The notes beneath the pieces were generated by a model. That model was not told where the DNA came from, searched no databases, and was given only the letters and a program-made list of their open reading frames with translations. A DNA stretch of 64,000 nt from Batrachochytrium dendrobatidis JAM81. Lineage: Eukaryota > Chytridiomycota > Chytridiomycetes > Rhizophydiales. Numbering within the stretch: the stretch's first letter is position 1; every line of letters begins with the position of its first letter. The DNA is taken from assembly GCF_000203795.2 (NCBI RefSeq), contig NW_006281099.1, positions 3,622,532 through 3,686,531 on the forward strand. The letters run 5' to 3'. Shown here one piece after another: positions 53,504 to 64,000 of this stretch. A program made the position numbers and the translations under genes.

Positions 53504-55362
53504 ATGAATTCAAATCAGGCCAAAAGTAAATTTCAGTTGCAGCGCACAGGAAAGAATGCTCACAGAAGTCATGCTGTGGAATTCCCTGTTTTTAATGTGA
53601 CTTTCACTCCCTCTCCTACAGTACTGTTGCTCGGAGGAGGTGGTGGAGCTACAAAGGCTGGCATCAAAAATGCTGTGGTGAGTTGTTATCATTAGCGCAT
53701 CGTTGATTACCATTTGTAACAGCACTTTAAATTTGGTGGATCTTAGTGTATAGACTGGTATAAGATCTAATTTAATTTGTGGCGATCTTGTTTACAGTCA
53801 TAATCTGCTGTAAGCACTGAGATATTTAAAAAGCAATATCTTGGTCTACTGTTGAAATTTATTTAAAAAGATAGACTAATGCTAAATCTATCGATTGATA
53901 TCTGGTACTTGTGTTTATGCAGATGCTAATGGAAGTCCAGCCAAAAGATCTAGGCCTGGTTACTATATCCGAACATCGTTTTCAAAAGGATGATGATGGG
54001 TGCATGAATATCTCTATCCATCCAAAGGTACTTGTGACAAACACTTAGAGGTTTTCAAGCGTTGCTTAATTAAATCCATTGTATGCTTGTATATCTAGGA
54101 AAAGGCATTTGTTGCAGCAGTAAATAGTCCAGAGGCTGATGTTATTTCTGGAAATAATCGTAACTGTCGATCGTTCTACATCACCAAATCTGGGTAACAT
54201 TCAGCGTGATCTTTGCAAACTAGCCAACATGCGTGACTAGAACTAATAGAAGACTGTGTTTGAAATTATGGTACGACTAAACTACTAGACTAAAACCTGG
54301 AAAGAGAATCAAGACCAGTGATTCATTAGATGGATTTATTCATCAGAAATCTGCAAGATTTAGTCCAAATGGAAAGCAACTTTGCACAGGAACTACAGAT
54401 GGAAAAGTAAGCATAAAGCATATATATCATGGACTATTTATTTCATGTGTTTATTCATGTATGAATTGTAGCTGTCATTTCTTTCATGGCCTACTTTAAA
54501 ACCACTTATGCCAGTACAAGAACTATCAGGTGAAATTATCGATATCCATTTTGAACCGAGTGGTGGCATTATTGGTGTTGTCACTCCTGGAGCCATTCGA
54601 TTTATCAATGCAGCAAAAGGAAATACAGTTTGGGAGCAGCCCAAGCCTACAATCGGAGCCGAGTTTTTTGAATTTCGTGCGTTGAGGTATGTTTTTGTTG
54701 TTAGTACTACTATGCTGTCTGAAATTGCTATTGTTTAGTAACATACATTCTCCAATATTATCACTTGCTATACTATTTCAATTGCTTAGATTTGGATGCA
54801 ACCAAACTGCTGGCATTCTGTTTGTTATTTTGAATGCCAAATCTCGCAAAAGTGCATTGATTCAAAAGTATGACGTTGCAACCAAAAAACTGGTTTCCAC
54901 AACACCTGTATCTATCAAGCCCATCACAACATTTGCAATGAGCATAGATGGGTCCATTTTGGCTTTTGGATCGTCCGACTTGAGCATCACTGTCATGAAA
55001 GCCAAATCCCTTCATGTCAGTAGTCGCGTACATTTGTAATCTAACATGATGCTCATTTTCACTTTGGATGATAGCTAACGTTTAGATATTATTTGCTTGA
55101 TTCTCAATCATGTAATATTTAGAGAATTGCTCGGGTTCAAAATGCACATGGATTTCCACCCACATCCATCGATATTAATTCCAACAATACTCTTGTTGCA
55201 AGCGCATCGGCAGACGGTACATGCGTGCTAACTGAAATCTGTCAAAGATCACAACCAAAAAGCACTGGATGGTCCATGGTGCTTATGTTTATCGCCATAG
55301 CCTTGCTGGTATTAGGAGTGGCAGCACTATGGATAGATGGAAACTATGATCAAGATCTATAG
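53504..55362 (+). CDS. Sec12/PREB, Sar1 guanine-nucleotide exchange factor
   Basis: Seven exons, 53504-53677, 53923-54027, 54099-54193, 54289-54406, 54472-54686, 54790-55015 and 55123-55362, give 390 residues. Sec12 is an ER membrane protein that loads Sar1 with GTP to start COPII coat assembly. FPVFNVTFTPSPTVLLLGGG begins the beta-propeller, and the conserved GGGGGATKAGIKNAV (44-58) is the Sar1-contacting K-loop. Further blades (ARFSPNGKQLCTGTTDGK; GFPPTSIDINSNNTLVASAS) follow. A single C-terminal membrane span (about 363-382, MVLMFIAIALLVLGVAALWI) leaves a short acidic luminal tail. A Met upstream in the same frame is unlikely, being in the divergent promoter. Confidence 0.9.
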
Positions 55363-55645
55363 TAGATGTATGCGCATGAGTTGGTGGCCTTGTTTTTATG
55401 ATAGATAAAAACCAATGGTTACTGATAGCCTTGTATTTGTCCATGTAGTATGCTGTTTCCATTCTTTTAACCTAATGGAAACAAATGAGTAAGCATCTAC
55501 TCCCCACTTTTTGATGTCGCAGTATTTGATGCTTTTCAACTCGTCCTCAGTTTAGCCAGACTGTATACTCATTCCCACCTTTAAACAGTTGCAGTTTCAA
55601 AGTCTAAAAAAGTGTAGTTTTTGAAAATAAAAGATTCAATTCTGT

Positions 55646-56321
55646 TCATTCAGCATTTTTGGTTGACTTGAATGGCCACCAATCGGGGATAGGCTCGATC
55701 CATTCCCGTCCTTCGATTGCAAGCTGCTCTTTCCAAAATGCAACAGATACCGGATCCTTTACATTAACATACCAATAAAACATGGTGTTGACTGTTAGTT
55801 CTAGATGTGCCAATTATAAAAGTGGCTTAAAATTACAGTATGCATCCGAGGCATCAAGACTTACATGGAATTCCTTTGCCCAAAGCATAGATGGGATCCA
55901 GACCTTGGGATATTTGTGACGAGTCTAATAGCAAAGTGTCAGTTTAGCAAAACCTGACGGCATCAATCGGTATTCAAAAAGATCCAAAGCAAGTATAGAC
56001 TTGATTACGCTGAATAACAAGGTTCTTGGCACAAGTATTACGCTTTTTTCAAAATGTGTTTACCTCATGTTCGGCAGAAAACTTGAAAATACAAACGCAC
56101 AGACCTAAAATAATGCCAGAATGTACCAAGGAGTTTCTAAAGGCGTGCTTTGGATGTGTCCACCAACCACCATAAGGTGTCCAGACCCATTTTGGATATG
56201 GAGCTCTTTCACCACCACCGCCCTGTCGTATCATTGACAAGAGATAGGTGACAGGATCGGTTGTTGAACAAGCAGTGCAGTTGCAGTGGTTGAAATCAGA
56301 TTTAAAGTGCCATGGATTCAT
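55646..56321 (-). CDS. Small one-span protein, possible mitochondrial complex I accessory subunit
   Basis: Exons 56321-56064, 55924-55865 and 55756-55646 give 142 residues. One membrane span (about 70-85, SGIILGLCVCIFKFSAEHE) follows the aromatic motif PKWVWTPYGGWWTHPK. After the span, RHKYPKVWIPSMLWAKEF and a Trp-rich tail (WIEPIPDWWPF) complete it. The GGWW...N...G...E.R...IPS.W pattern recalls a small fungal inner-membrane subunit of NADH:ubiquinone oxidoreductase, but the exact subunit could not be named. The third intron has a clear CTAAC branch site about 40 bases before its AAAG acceptor. Confidence 0.5.
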
Positions 56322-56459
56322 ATAGAAACAATGTGATTAGTCGTGCTCAACCCATACAGTATGTACCCAGCATTACGATTAGCAGCACCAACCCAACGCA
56401 TTTACCATTTTGTTGCTGTTGGTCAAGGCCAAACCAAGACTGGTCAAGTGAAAGTATTC

Positions 56460-56482
56460 ATTTGGTCGTCACGTGTGCTGGC
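56460..56482. promoter_or_regulatory. GTCACGTG box upstream of the small membrane protein
   Basis: CACGTG at 56470-56475, about 150 bp upstream of the start at 56321 and within the 270-bp gap to the next gene; another instance of the CACGTG core seen near several genes here. Confidence 0.3.
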
Positions 56483-56591
56483 ACATCAACTCCAGATCAC
56501 AACTCTGCTTGGTTGATTACAATAATAGCAATGCATGTTTATTTATAGATTGTTATATCGTGTAGATTTTACTACGAAATCGTGTGGTGTT

Positions 56592-59500
56592 TCACTTGAG
56601 CTGCCATTGCACAGAGTGAGTGTAGCTGGATGCAGTTGTGGGGCGACTTGACCTTTTAAAACAAGGAGTCGAGGAAAGCCTTGCTTCGTCAGTACACTTT
56701 AAACCATAGTCACTTGTGCCTTCATGTCGTGTCGAGCCAGGTCGTGCGTCTTTCACACTGGCAGTGTCCTCGTTCAACAGCTCAATCGTCTCCAATTCAT
56801 CTTCGCGAAAATACCTCTTGAGCTCAAGAGGTGGGTGGTGAGTATCATACAGTTGTGAGTTGACAATCGCTAGTTGTTCTTCAGTTTGATCCGATAGTCT
56901 TGTATACTTGGATGCAATGGCTGTTGACGCGCGCGATGACGATCGGGATAAATCATGATTGTTGCCGTGTGTTTTCAGAGTCCAGTGCTTGTTATCTATC
57001 GGTGTGATTGCTCTTGCTAATGAGCTTTTAGGACGAAGAAGTACCACTGACGAGGCACTCACTGGTCTAGTGGAATTTTGAGAGCCAATAATATACGTAG
57101 TGTTGCTTTTTGGTTGTGATGCTGTGCTTTGTGGCCGGCTTACTGATGCTCTGTCAAATAAAATTGAATCTAAGCTAGTTGGATGGTATATTTGCCAGCA
57201 TTCCTCTCCTTGTGTACTGACTGTTTTACACAATATTTAGCCCGACATATTGGTTAGCTATGCACAAGAGCATATTGAATTTTGTACAATAGATCAAGAC
57301 ACAATAGTTTCATTATAATACCTTGCTTCAACTGTATTCTTCGATACTCTTCATTCTTCTTCTCCAAAAGCATAATGCGCAGATTGTTACTTTCAATCAT
57401 ATGTCGTAATAGCGAGTTTGTCTCGTTTGATAGCTCCAGCTCTATAAAACCACATAAAATGTCAGAATCAACCTTGGGCTTTTCAATATTAGATGACACG
57501 ATTTTATCAAATTTACTTGCCTGAAAGTTTAAAATCAGGACCAATCATTGTTTCTGGAAATTGCATGAGGTTGGCAATGTGCTGCTCTAGTTGACTGTTT
57601 TGTTCCTGCACAATTTGCTTTTCCTGTACTGCCGATCTGAGCCCAGTCTACCAGTTAAAAATTGTACGTATTAGTTCAAATCCAAAAAACTCAAAATATT
57701 TCCATGGCTACGTACATTCATCTCGCTGTTTTTTTCTTCAAGCCTATATATCTTGGCTGAAAACTCACAATTCTTCAATTCCAACTCGGATATTTTAGCT
57801 CTTGATAGCTCCAAATCATTTTGTACTGCATCTTGTTCTATTCTAGCTACTCCTAGCTGTCCCTGAAAATCATGTATTTGGTTTTGAAACGCAGCAAACT
57901 GTGATTTGGCTTTCTCAGTCTCCATGCTCCATTTTTTCTCCAGCTCTTGAGCAATCTTGAGCTCGCTTTGAGCGCTCTTGACATTAAGTTTAAGCGATTC
58001 GTTGTCTTTTTGTAACGTAACTTGAATTTTGCCGAGATGTTCCACTAATCAAGTTTTAAATATACAGCAAGTTTAGTGTGCTGTAATAGCAAACGGATGA
58101 ATTTAATTTAAACGATCATCTGGTGGTTTTAAAACCATTACATACATTCTTTTTTGTAGTGGGCTATTTGTAGCTTGAATTCATTTATCTCCGATTCGTT
58201 TTTGGATATATCAAACTGATAGTTTTTGTTTTCGGTATCCAGGCTTTCTACTCTCTCGGATAGTGCTATATTTGCTGCTTCTAACATTTGAGCCTTTGCC
58301 TATTTGATGTAAATTAATGCTTTAGTTATAATGGTTCAATTTCATAGTAAAAAACAGCGATATGAAATAGGCATGTTAGATGATTGTAATGTGACTTACT
58401 TCAAGTGTTTCCTGTATGGATGACAGTTTTTCTTGATAGCCTGCAGTGAGTTCAGCAATCGCGTGCTGAGAAGCTATTGCTGATAATTCCTTCTACTTGG
58501 CCAGTCAAATTCATGAAACAATGTTAGCATCATACTGAGCAGTGTACGACCGCTTTGATTAGTTTGAGATACTGTGCGTTTACCTGTTCTTTTAACACTG
58601 CGTAGTCATTGCTCAATTGCACATATTTTGCCTCGAATGGATGCGATAAATCAACCATGACGCCAGTCGTTCGAAATAAAGGAATAGGCTATTTAATAAT
58701 AATCAATATATTCAAGTACCCTTTAGTATTTGAGAATCAAATGTAGATACTCTGATAGATTTGATACTGATTACTTACTCGATCAGTACCACATGCTTTA
58801 TCAAATACATCAATATTGCCTGGCTTTGTGGAGGGCTTGCCAAGTAACAGGTTGTTAGATAATGATTCAGATTGGTCCAGCTTTTCATCAGCACTCTGAG
58901 CAACCTCGGGTTCTAAAATAGGTGATGGTATACAAGAAGTTTCCAGTAGATTTGGATTGGTGCTCAAAGGTTTTATTGAGGCTCGAGGTAGATTAAACGA
59001 TTCTAGATTGCTTTGTGCTGATTCTTGAGGAGTCAATGAAACATGTGGTTCGCTGGTGAATGGTGGGAACACTTCTTCAGTGTTTGTATCTTTGTCCAGT
59101 ACAGACGGCTAGATGTTTGGATTTATACTATTTAATCCTAGAAAATCAGTTGAAATATTGTTTAAATGCAAGAATTACCTTGATGGCAACAACTATTTGC
59201 TCGACTTTGATCTCCACATTATGATCAGGCGTATATCGTGAGTGCGAACCAACAAAGTTTTTAAACAGTAGGTTTTCTTCTTCAAGTTTCTCTAGTTGGT
59301 CGACTAATGCACTGATTGCACGATCCCGCTTTTTGTGTATTTCCTAATGTTATTAAAGTGATTTAAAATTGGGTTGATGCAAATAAACTACATATGTATA
59401 GATTGATATCCTCATGTAAGCTCACCATCATGGTCAATTGAGAGCTGCACCACATTTTTATAACAGAAAACAGTTCTAAATTGTCTTCAACTATATTGCA

Positions 59501-60343
59501 AAAACTGCATTTAATTTCTTTCATGTCATCCTCGTATATAGTCTATTTAATTTAAACGTATTCAAAAAAATCATATTATACTATTATACTCGTATATCAT
59601 TTGTTGAAACAACCAGCCTTGTTTAAATATACCTTTTCAACCAACTCTACTGACGATCGCAAATGACCAACAAGAAATCTATACAGAGTCTTGGGCAAAT
59701 CTGTCAAATACGTGCATGTAAAAACATGGTTAACCAACTGGTCTAATAAAATATATAAGATAGTAGCATACCCTTTAAACTATGTATTGAGTTGGCAAAC
59801 TTTTCTAGATGTATAGAGAGATTGTTTGTATTGTTGAGTTGTAGCTTTTCCTGGTATACTCTACAAAACAGTATCCAAAGCATAAGTGAATCCACAATAT
59901 ATTGCTTTTCATTACAGCTATAACATAGTGTACCTTGTTATAGGCAAATTCTTGACGACACTATGAGTAGATAGTTTTTTCTCTGCCGGTGTACTCCATT
60001 TCCAAGCGATTTGTGGTGGAGATGGATGTATAGGCCGGGCATACATTGACAGAGCCGAAACCGCACGTTGAAGTTTGACTTCTGACTGCGCCTTTTTTTT
60101 ACTTGGAGCTAATCCAGCAGCAGATACTCGTCGTTGATATGCCAAGCTAGCATGAGAAGGCAGCTCAACACTCTTGACACGGTAGACTCTGTTTCGTGTT
60201 TCCAAAGAAGTTGCATGAGTAGGTAGATTGAATGATACAGCACTAATCGTATTTCTACGCTCTAGATTTTGCAATGAGCCTGTGCGAGAAAAACTGATGG
60301 TATGTTTTGAAGACTGGCTTGTATTATCTGTATGCTTACTCAT
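56592..60343 (-). CDS. Large coiled-coil protein, many exons
   Basis: A run of minus-strand exons that appear to belong together, junctions not fully fixed. It starts at MSKHTDNTSQSSK (60343) with a basic, disordered region, then helical coiled-coil exons (SVIKMWCSSQLTMM and ISALVDQLEKLEEENLLF near 59300-59450, a Ser-rich spacer at 59072-58737, LQKDNESLKLNVKSAQSELK at about 58000, IYRLEEKNSEMN at about 57720) and a Ser/Thr-rich tail ending HSVQWQLK (56592). No family was recognised. In a zoosporic fungus a centriole, basal-body or flagellar role would be a reasonable guess but is not shown. It could also be two adjacent genes. Confidence 0.5.
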
Positions 60344-60352
60344 ACTAAACAC

Positions 60353-60590
60353 GATTTGTGGTAAAACTGACGTTTAGATATCAAACTTGTGTAAATTTCA
60401 ATCCAGTGAAATAATGCGTTATAAACTGTATTGAGCTTACGATATAAATGTTTACTTTTAAATTTTAAACGTGATGAATTGTGGACATGTAGAATTGAGA
60501 TTACAACAGTACCAATCCATCTTTTGTAGGTTCACAATTTGCATCAAATAAACCAAATGTTCCGAGAACGGATATGATTCTATACTATTA
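60353..60590. other. Upstream region of the coiled-coil gene
   Basis: AT-rich, no gene. It ends where a TIR element begins. Confidence 0.3.
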
Positions 60591-61400
60591 CGGCCGTATT
60601 CACGTAAAATGAAGCACTAAATAAGAGTGTCGATGCGTAATAAAAATCCAGTATCATGTAATGATAATTCACACCAGATTTACTGAGCACTGTTTTTTAA
60701 ACTCGTTGGTTTACTGGTTCTTCCTCAGTGATTACCATGGAAATAATAGCTGTATTCCTGAAACTGTAATATTTGTTTTTTAAAACTAAAACATATTGAT
60801 GGAATTTCAGGATACAGTAAAGATGAGTTTGAGAATATCAAAACATTGGAAACAAGTCTTGGATTGCAATGGACGAATTTGGTTTTAAGCTTGGCGATCA
60901 ACAATGCAGGACTGCGAAAACAGAAAGAGCGCGTTCAAAAAAGATAATCTCGGTTCAAAACTATAGTTTGATTATGTGCATCATATGATGACCGTTGTGT
61001 CTGAAGATTAATTAAAGGGGCTGTAGATGCTTTGATATTTCAAGATTTTCTGAACAATGGCATTGGAAGGACATTTTCTAATGCCTAATTGAATCTAGAC
61101 GGCAATTCATTCCGCAAAGCTACAAATTCACTGATTAAACCATTTTTCAACTAATTGGCAGTGTTGCAAGGTATATATCTTGATATTTCGATTCTTAAGC
61201 CCTGCTGATAGTTAATAAAAATAGTTGTATATGGCGTGCGATGCCAGACACTGAGAAAGAATTTAGAATGCAGCCGAGGCAGTGCAGTCAATTTCTCAGG
61301 AAGATGCAGCAAATACTTGCTCATTGTTTATTCCGAAGCAAAATAAAGGCAGACTACAAGAAATACAAAAATGTTTCGTTTTTACGTGAATACGGTTATA
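60591..61400. mobile_element. TIR element, long or composite copy
   Basis: The left end CGGCCGTATTCACGTAAAAT (60591) and the right end TTTTACGTGAATACGGTTA (about 61380-61398) are inverted repeats with TA next to each. At about 808 bp it is twice the size of the other complete copies. The left half keeps the family block (CCATGGAAATAATAGCTG, about 60736); the right half has no visible match to the short copies. It may be a longer family member or two nested copies. Confidence 0.6.
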
Positions 61401-61562
61401 AGAGTCGACAGTTATTCAAAGTCAATTTGCAGACAAGATCGATCCATAGAATATACATGCTACCATCAAGTTTTTAAAAGATATACAAAACAGTCAACAT
61501 TTATCCTACATCAGCAGCATACCCGTATTTTACAGTACAACCACTAGGTATTGGCCTTATAA

Positions 61563-62579
61563 TTGGTGCTTTCCATGCCCACACCTGCATCCCCAATGCA
61601 TGCATCTGCGGAAAGCAAGACACTTCACATTCTTACATTGGGAAACAATGATGGCATATTGGGAGACCACAATTCGCTTATTCCAGTATCGTTAGAATCG
61701 CAAAGTAGACCATCTCAAACTCACGCAAATCGCAATGGATACATCGTCTCTCGTGCAAGCCGACCCAATTCACCATTTCGAAAACCACCAGCTACAACGT
61801 TTGGCTTGCAGTCGATTATTGACTCGACTAAAATAGGTGCAAATAACAGATCGTTACTAAATGGAGCAATGCCCCGCCCATCCAATATAGCAATCAATAT
61901 CATCAAAGCAAAATATGTGAGCAAAAATAAACTAGCTCACACCTTTGGTCGCGCACATTTGACACAACCAGCGACTCGATCACAATTGTCCAGTCAAAGT
62001 ATTTTACCCATGAGAATATCAAACTCTGTGGGTTTGGCAAAAACAAGTACGTCTTCTACTGCATGGACCGCTCATAATTCCAAGCAAGCTTCAAAATCAG
62101 ATTGTCCGATCCTATCTTCACTAGCATCTGCTAAATTGAAATGCCCATTACGAACATTGACAGATATCCACGCAGTACACCGTTTCAATCAAAACAAAGA
62201 GATGCATAAAAAGAATGGATCTGAACGCATTGGCTTGTCTTTATCTAGCAAACATGTTCATGCGTATCCTGTCGGATCGCGGATTGTTAACTGCTATAGC
62301 AAATACAGATCCAACTATAGTAATGATACTAAAAGTGCCAGCAATGTTCAAACGGTTGCCGTTATGATTAAAGGTTTGGGGCTAACATCACGACCATCAA
62401 CAGCCTTTAAATCAGTGCCGATTTTACAGTTATCGGCTGGTACCTTTCAATCTTTGCCTGATATTATCATTGAAATTGATGATGATAAAAACATAGCTAA
62501 ACCTCCAACTTTAGATACCTGTGATGATGATCCTGCTTTGCCCAACCAAAATTCCAGAAAAAGCGTTACTCAATCATAA
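61563..62579 (+). CDS. Low-complexity protein of unknown function
   Basis: An open frame of 338 residues, Ser/Asn/Thr-rich and basic, apparently mostly disordered; an internal Met at codon 5 is an alternative start. No domain, signal peptide or membrane segment was recognised. A short acidic segment (IIIEIDDDKN, near residue 300) stands out. The stop codon directly abuts sequence of the dispersed repeat family (CCGCATTTACGCAAAATG), so the 3' end may have been altered by an insertion. Length and absence of stops favour a real gene, but no homology supports it. Confidence 0.45.
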   Translation: MVLSMPTPASPMHASAESKTLHILTLGNNDGILGDHNSLIPVSLESQSRPSQTHANRNGYIVSRASRPNSPFRKPPATTFGLQSIIDSTKIGANNRSLLNGAMPRPSNIAINIIKAKYVSKNKLAHTFGRAHLTQPATRSQLSSQSILPMRISNSVGLAKTSTSSTAWTAHNSKQASKSDCPILSSLASAKLKCPLRTLTDIHAVHRFNQNKEMHKKNGSERIGLSLSSKHVHAYPVGSRIVNCYSKYRSNYSNDTKSASNVQTVAVMIKGLGLTSRPSTAFKSVPILQLSAGTFQSLPDIIIEIDDDKNIAKPPTLDTCDDDPALPNQNSRKSVTQS

Positions 62580-62900
62580 CCGCATTTACGCAAAATGTAA
62601 CACTTGCATTCGTCTTGCAGTGACCATCTATCTGTTTCAGAATGAACAATGGTTAAATATTCATTGCGCTTTCTTACTAGAAATTGACTGCTTTGACAGA
62701 CATTCTCGATTCTTGAATAAGCACAATGTTTATTATATGTGCACAGTCACTATGGTTTTGAATTGAAACTGTTTCTTCATTAAAAGTCATACATTGTACG
62801 ATCACCAGACTCATTCATTGTCATCTAGATATTGAGTTTGACTGTTTTGATGTCACTAGAAACTCGTATGTCGTGATCTAGTTTGAGAAACCAATGATTG
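62578..62900 (+). repeat. TIR-related repeat, second subfamily
   Basis: Begins CCGCATTTACGCAAAATGTA, a diverged family end. It is collinear with 44481-44700 and near its end shares GTTTGACTGTTTTGATGT with 31490 (GTTTGACTGTTTCGATGT). Together these suggest a longer second element type whose ends resemble those of the short family. Confidence 0.45.
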
Positions 62901-63325
62901 CATGTCTTGGGAATGCAACTATGGTATCATGCCAATCACAAGATGCTTGATTTGTAGAAATTGAGAGTTGAAAAGTAAACAAGGTTTGGTTGAATTAAAC
63001 AGAATCAAGATCATAGCGAGAGTTTATACTAAAACTGGCGATATACTTGTTACACACGAGATTGAATCGAGGGTTGCAGAGCAATTGATGTGTGCATGCT
63101 TAAACTATCAAGAATAAAAATGAAGCAAAGCTAAAGTTGATTGCTCAAACATGTCATGTTTCATGGATGATTGTACAACAGGCTACTGAAGACGACAGGT
63201 TGAAATGGCAATGAATTTTAAACTATTTGAGCAATGCAAACAAGTACACGAGATCCATTGTATCCTGAATGAACAGCAGTTATATTATTAAAAAGAAACG
63301 AATGGAATAAATATGCATTGCATGA
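62901..63325. other. Intergenic, no gene seen
   Basis: AT-rich sequence before the last gene. No RNA gene or repeat end was recognised. Confidence 0.35.
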
Positions 63326-64000
63326 TTGAGTTTGGTGGATAGTATGAATGGTGTTCAACTGGTGTTTGAATTAATCTCTCAACAGGAGATTCAAATGTCA
63401 ATACATCGATATGCAGTAATCAGATGCATGTATAACCACCAGTCATCAATTACCAATGTATTGCAAGCAAGAGAACCCAGCCCGTCTCAAAGTGCCGTGA
63501 TCGGAGGGAGACTATCTCAAGTATGGCAACACTGTAATCGTCCAGCACTTTCATTGGTGGTAACCGAGCTGTCTCCCACAAATGAGCCAACCCACTCGCC
63601 GGATAGAATCCCCAACATGAAGCTGATTACTCAAGAGTCAGGAGTAGAAACATGTTTGGTAATCATCATATATCAATATTCATATGTTTCCAAGAGTATT
63701 CACTCGACAATAAAATAGGAACTGGTTGGACTATCTGCTCAACGCATTGCTAGTGCCAAGCTAGCTGTATGGCAGTCGATTGACCTACAGTTATGGATAC
63801 GATACACCCGATCAGATGTAAGTATCAGCCATATGGTAGGAATTGTAGCACACATTCTCCAACATTCATTCACTTTAGGGAGTCATACGCAAGTTTAGAC
63901 TATCAATCGATTCAGATACCACATTTCGATCGTGTCTGGCGGTACTCTCACGATTTATGGACATTAAAGCAACTCATGCAACCTCTGCATTGCTGCAACT
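63326..64000 (+). CDS. Partial gene at window end, possibly Rec114-like
   Basis: Three exons can be read, the first ending 63658, then 63719-63817 and 63879 onward, cut by the window end. Phases join as ETCL/ELVGLSAQRIASAKLAVWQ and TRSD/GVIRKFRLSIDSDTTF. The segment LWIRYTRSD, KFRLSIDSD and then RSCLAVLSRFMDIK resembles the PH-like domain of the meiotic double-strand-break protein Rec114 (FRVQF...CCGCVQTLAQYV in mammals). The resemblance is weak and the protein incomplete. The start codon (63326 or the Met at 63344) is not certain. Confidence 0.4.

Noticed and set aside
1..64000. CRISPR arrays, bacterial operons, prophage
   Set aside because: Spliceosomal introns, eukaryotic gene families and an initiator tRNA of eukaryotic type exclude a prokaryotic origin; no regularly spaced repeats were found.

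Overview
The window reads as nuclear DNA of a chytrid-like fungus. It is AT-rich, genes are densely packed on both strands, and most introns are short (about 60-160 bp) with GT-AG ends and CTAAC/GCTAAC branch-point-like signals. Fungal-type genes (Rxt2, KGD4, creC/WDR20) sit beside genes commonly lost from yeasts: a PTEN-C2-FH2 formin, DNMT2, a metazoan-like NOL11 and UBE3C. Together with lineage-restricted secreted proteins this suggests Chytridiomycota, possibly Rhizophydiales/Batrachochytrium. The species is an inference.

Layout. 1-3.6 kb is decayed mobile DNA carrying a broken Polinton/Maverick-type DNA polymerase B, followed by a broken aldose 1-epimerase (3.8-4.6 kb). From 4.7 to 18.7 kb lies a mostly minus-strand housekeeping block: a CRAL-TRIO protein with a C-terminal membrane anchor, a small unknown gene, a 1988-residue PTEN-like formin, DNMT2, sulfite oxidase and an Rxt2-like HDAC-complex subunit. 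19.6-23.0 kb holds tRNA-Ser(GCT), the DECD helicase Sub2/UAP56 with an 871-bp intron, and initiator tRNA-Met. 23.1-29.5 kb is an accessory locus: a very recent segmental duplication of a gene pair made of a secreted protein of unknown function and a Pro/Ala/Glu-rich, probably GPI-anchored surface protein. 29.5-31.6 kb is a gene-poor stretch of terminal-inverted-repeat elements. From 31.7 kb onward come GH31 alpha-glucosidase, UBE3C/Hul5 E3 ligase, NOL11/Utp8, a TPR protein, KGD4, an alpha/beta hydrolase, eIF2A, creC/WDR20, Sec12, a small mitochondrial-type membrane protein, a coiled-coil protein, a low-complexity protein and the start of a possible Rec114-like gene cut by the window end.

The genes do not form a pathway. 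Common themes are RNA and translation (UAP56, NOL11, eIF2A, DNMT2, tRNAs), ubiquitin and carbon signalling (UBE3C, creC), and membrane traffic or lipids (Sec12, CRAL-TRIO). The most distinctive non-genic signal is a dispersed short transposon family. Its ends read CAGYCGTATTCACGTAAAAT, with TA on either side as in Tc1/mariner elements, and it recurs at least ten times between 15 and 63 kb. Exon joins for the multi-exon genes were worked out by hand from splice sites, reading phase and family conservation. Where exons are listed, their summed length divides by three.
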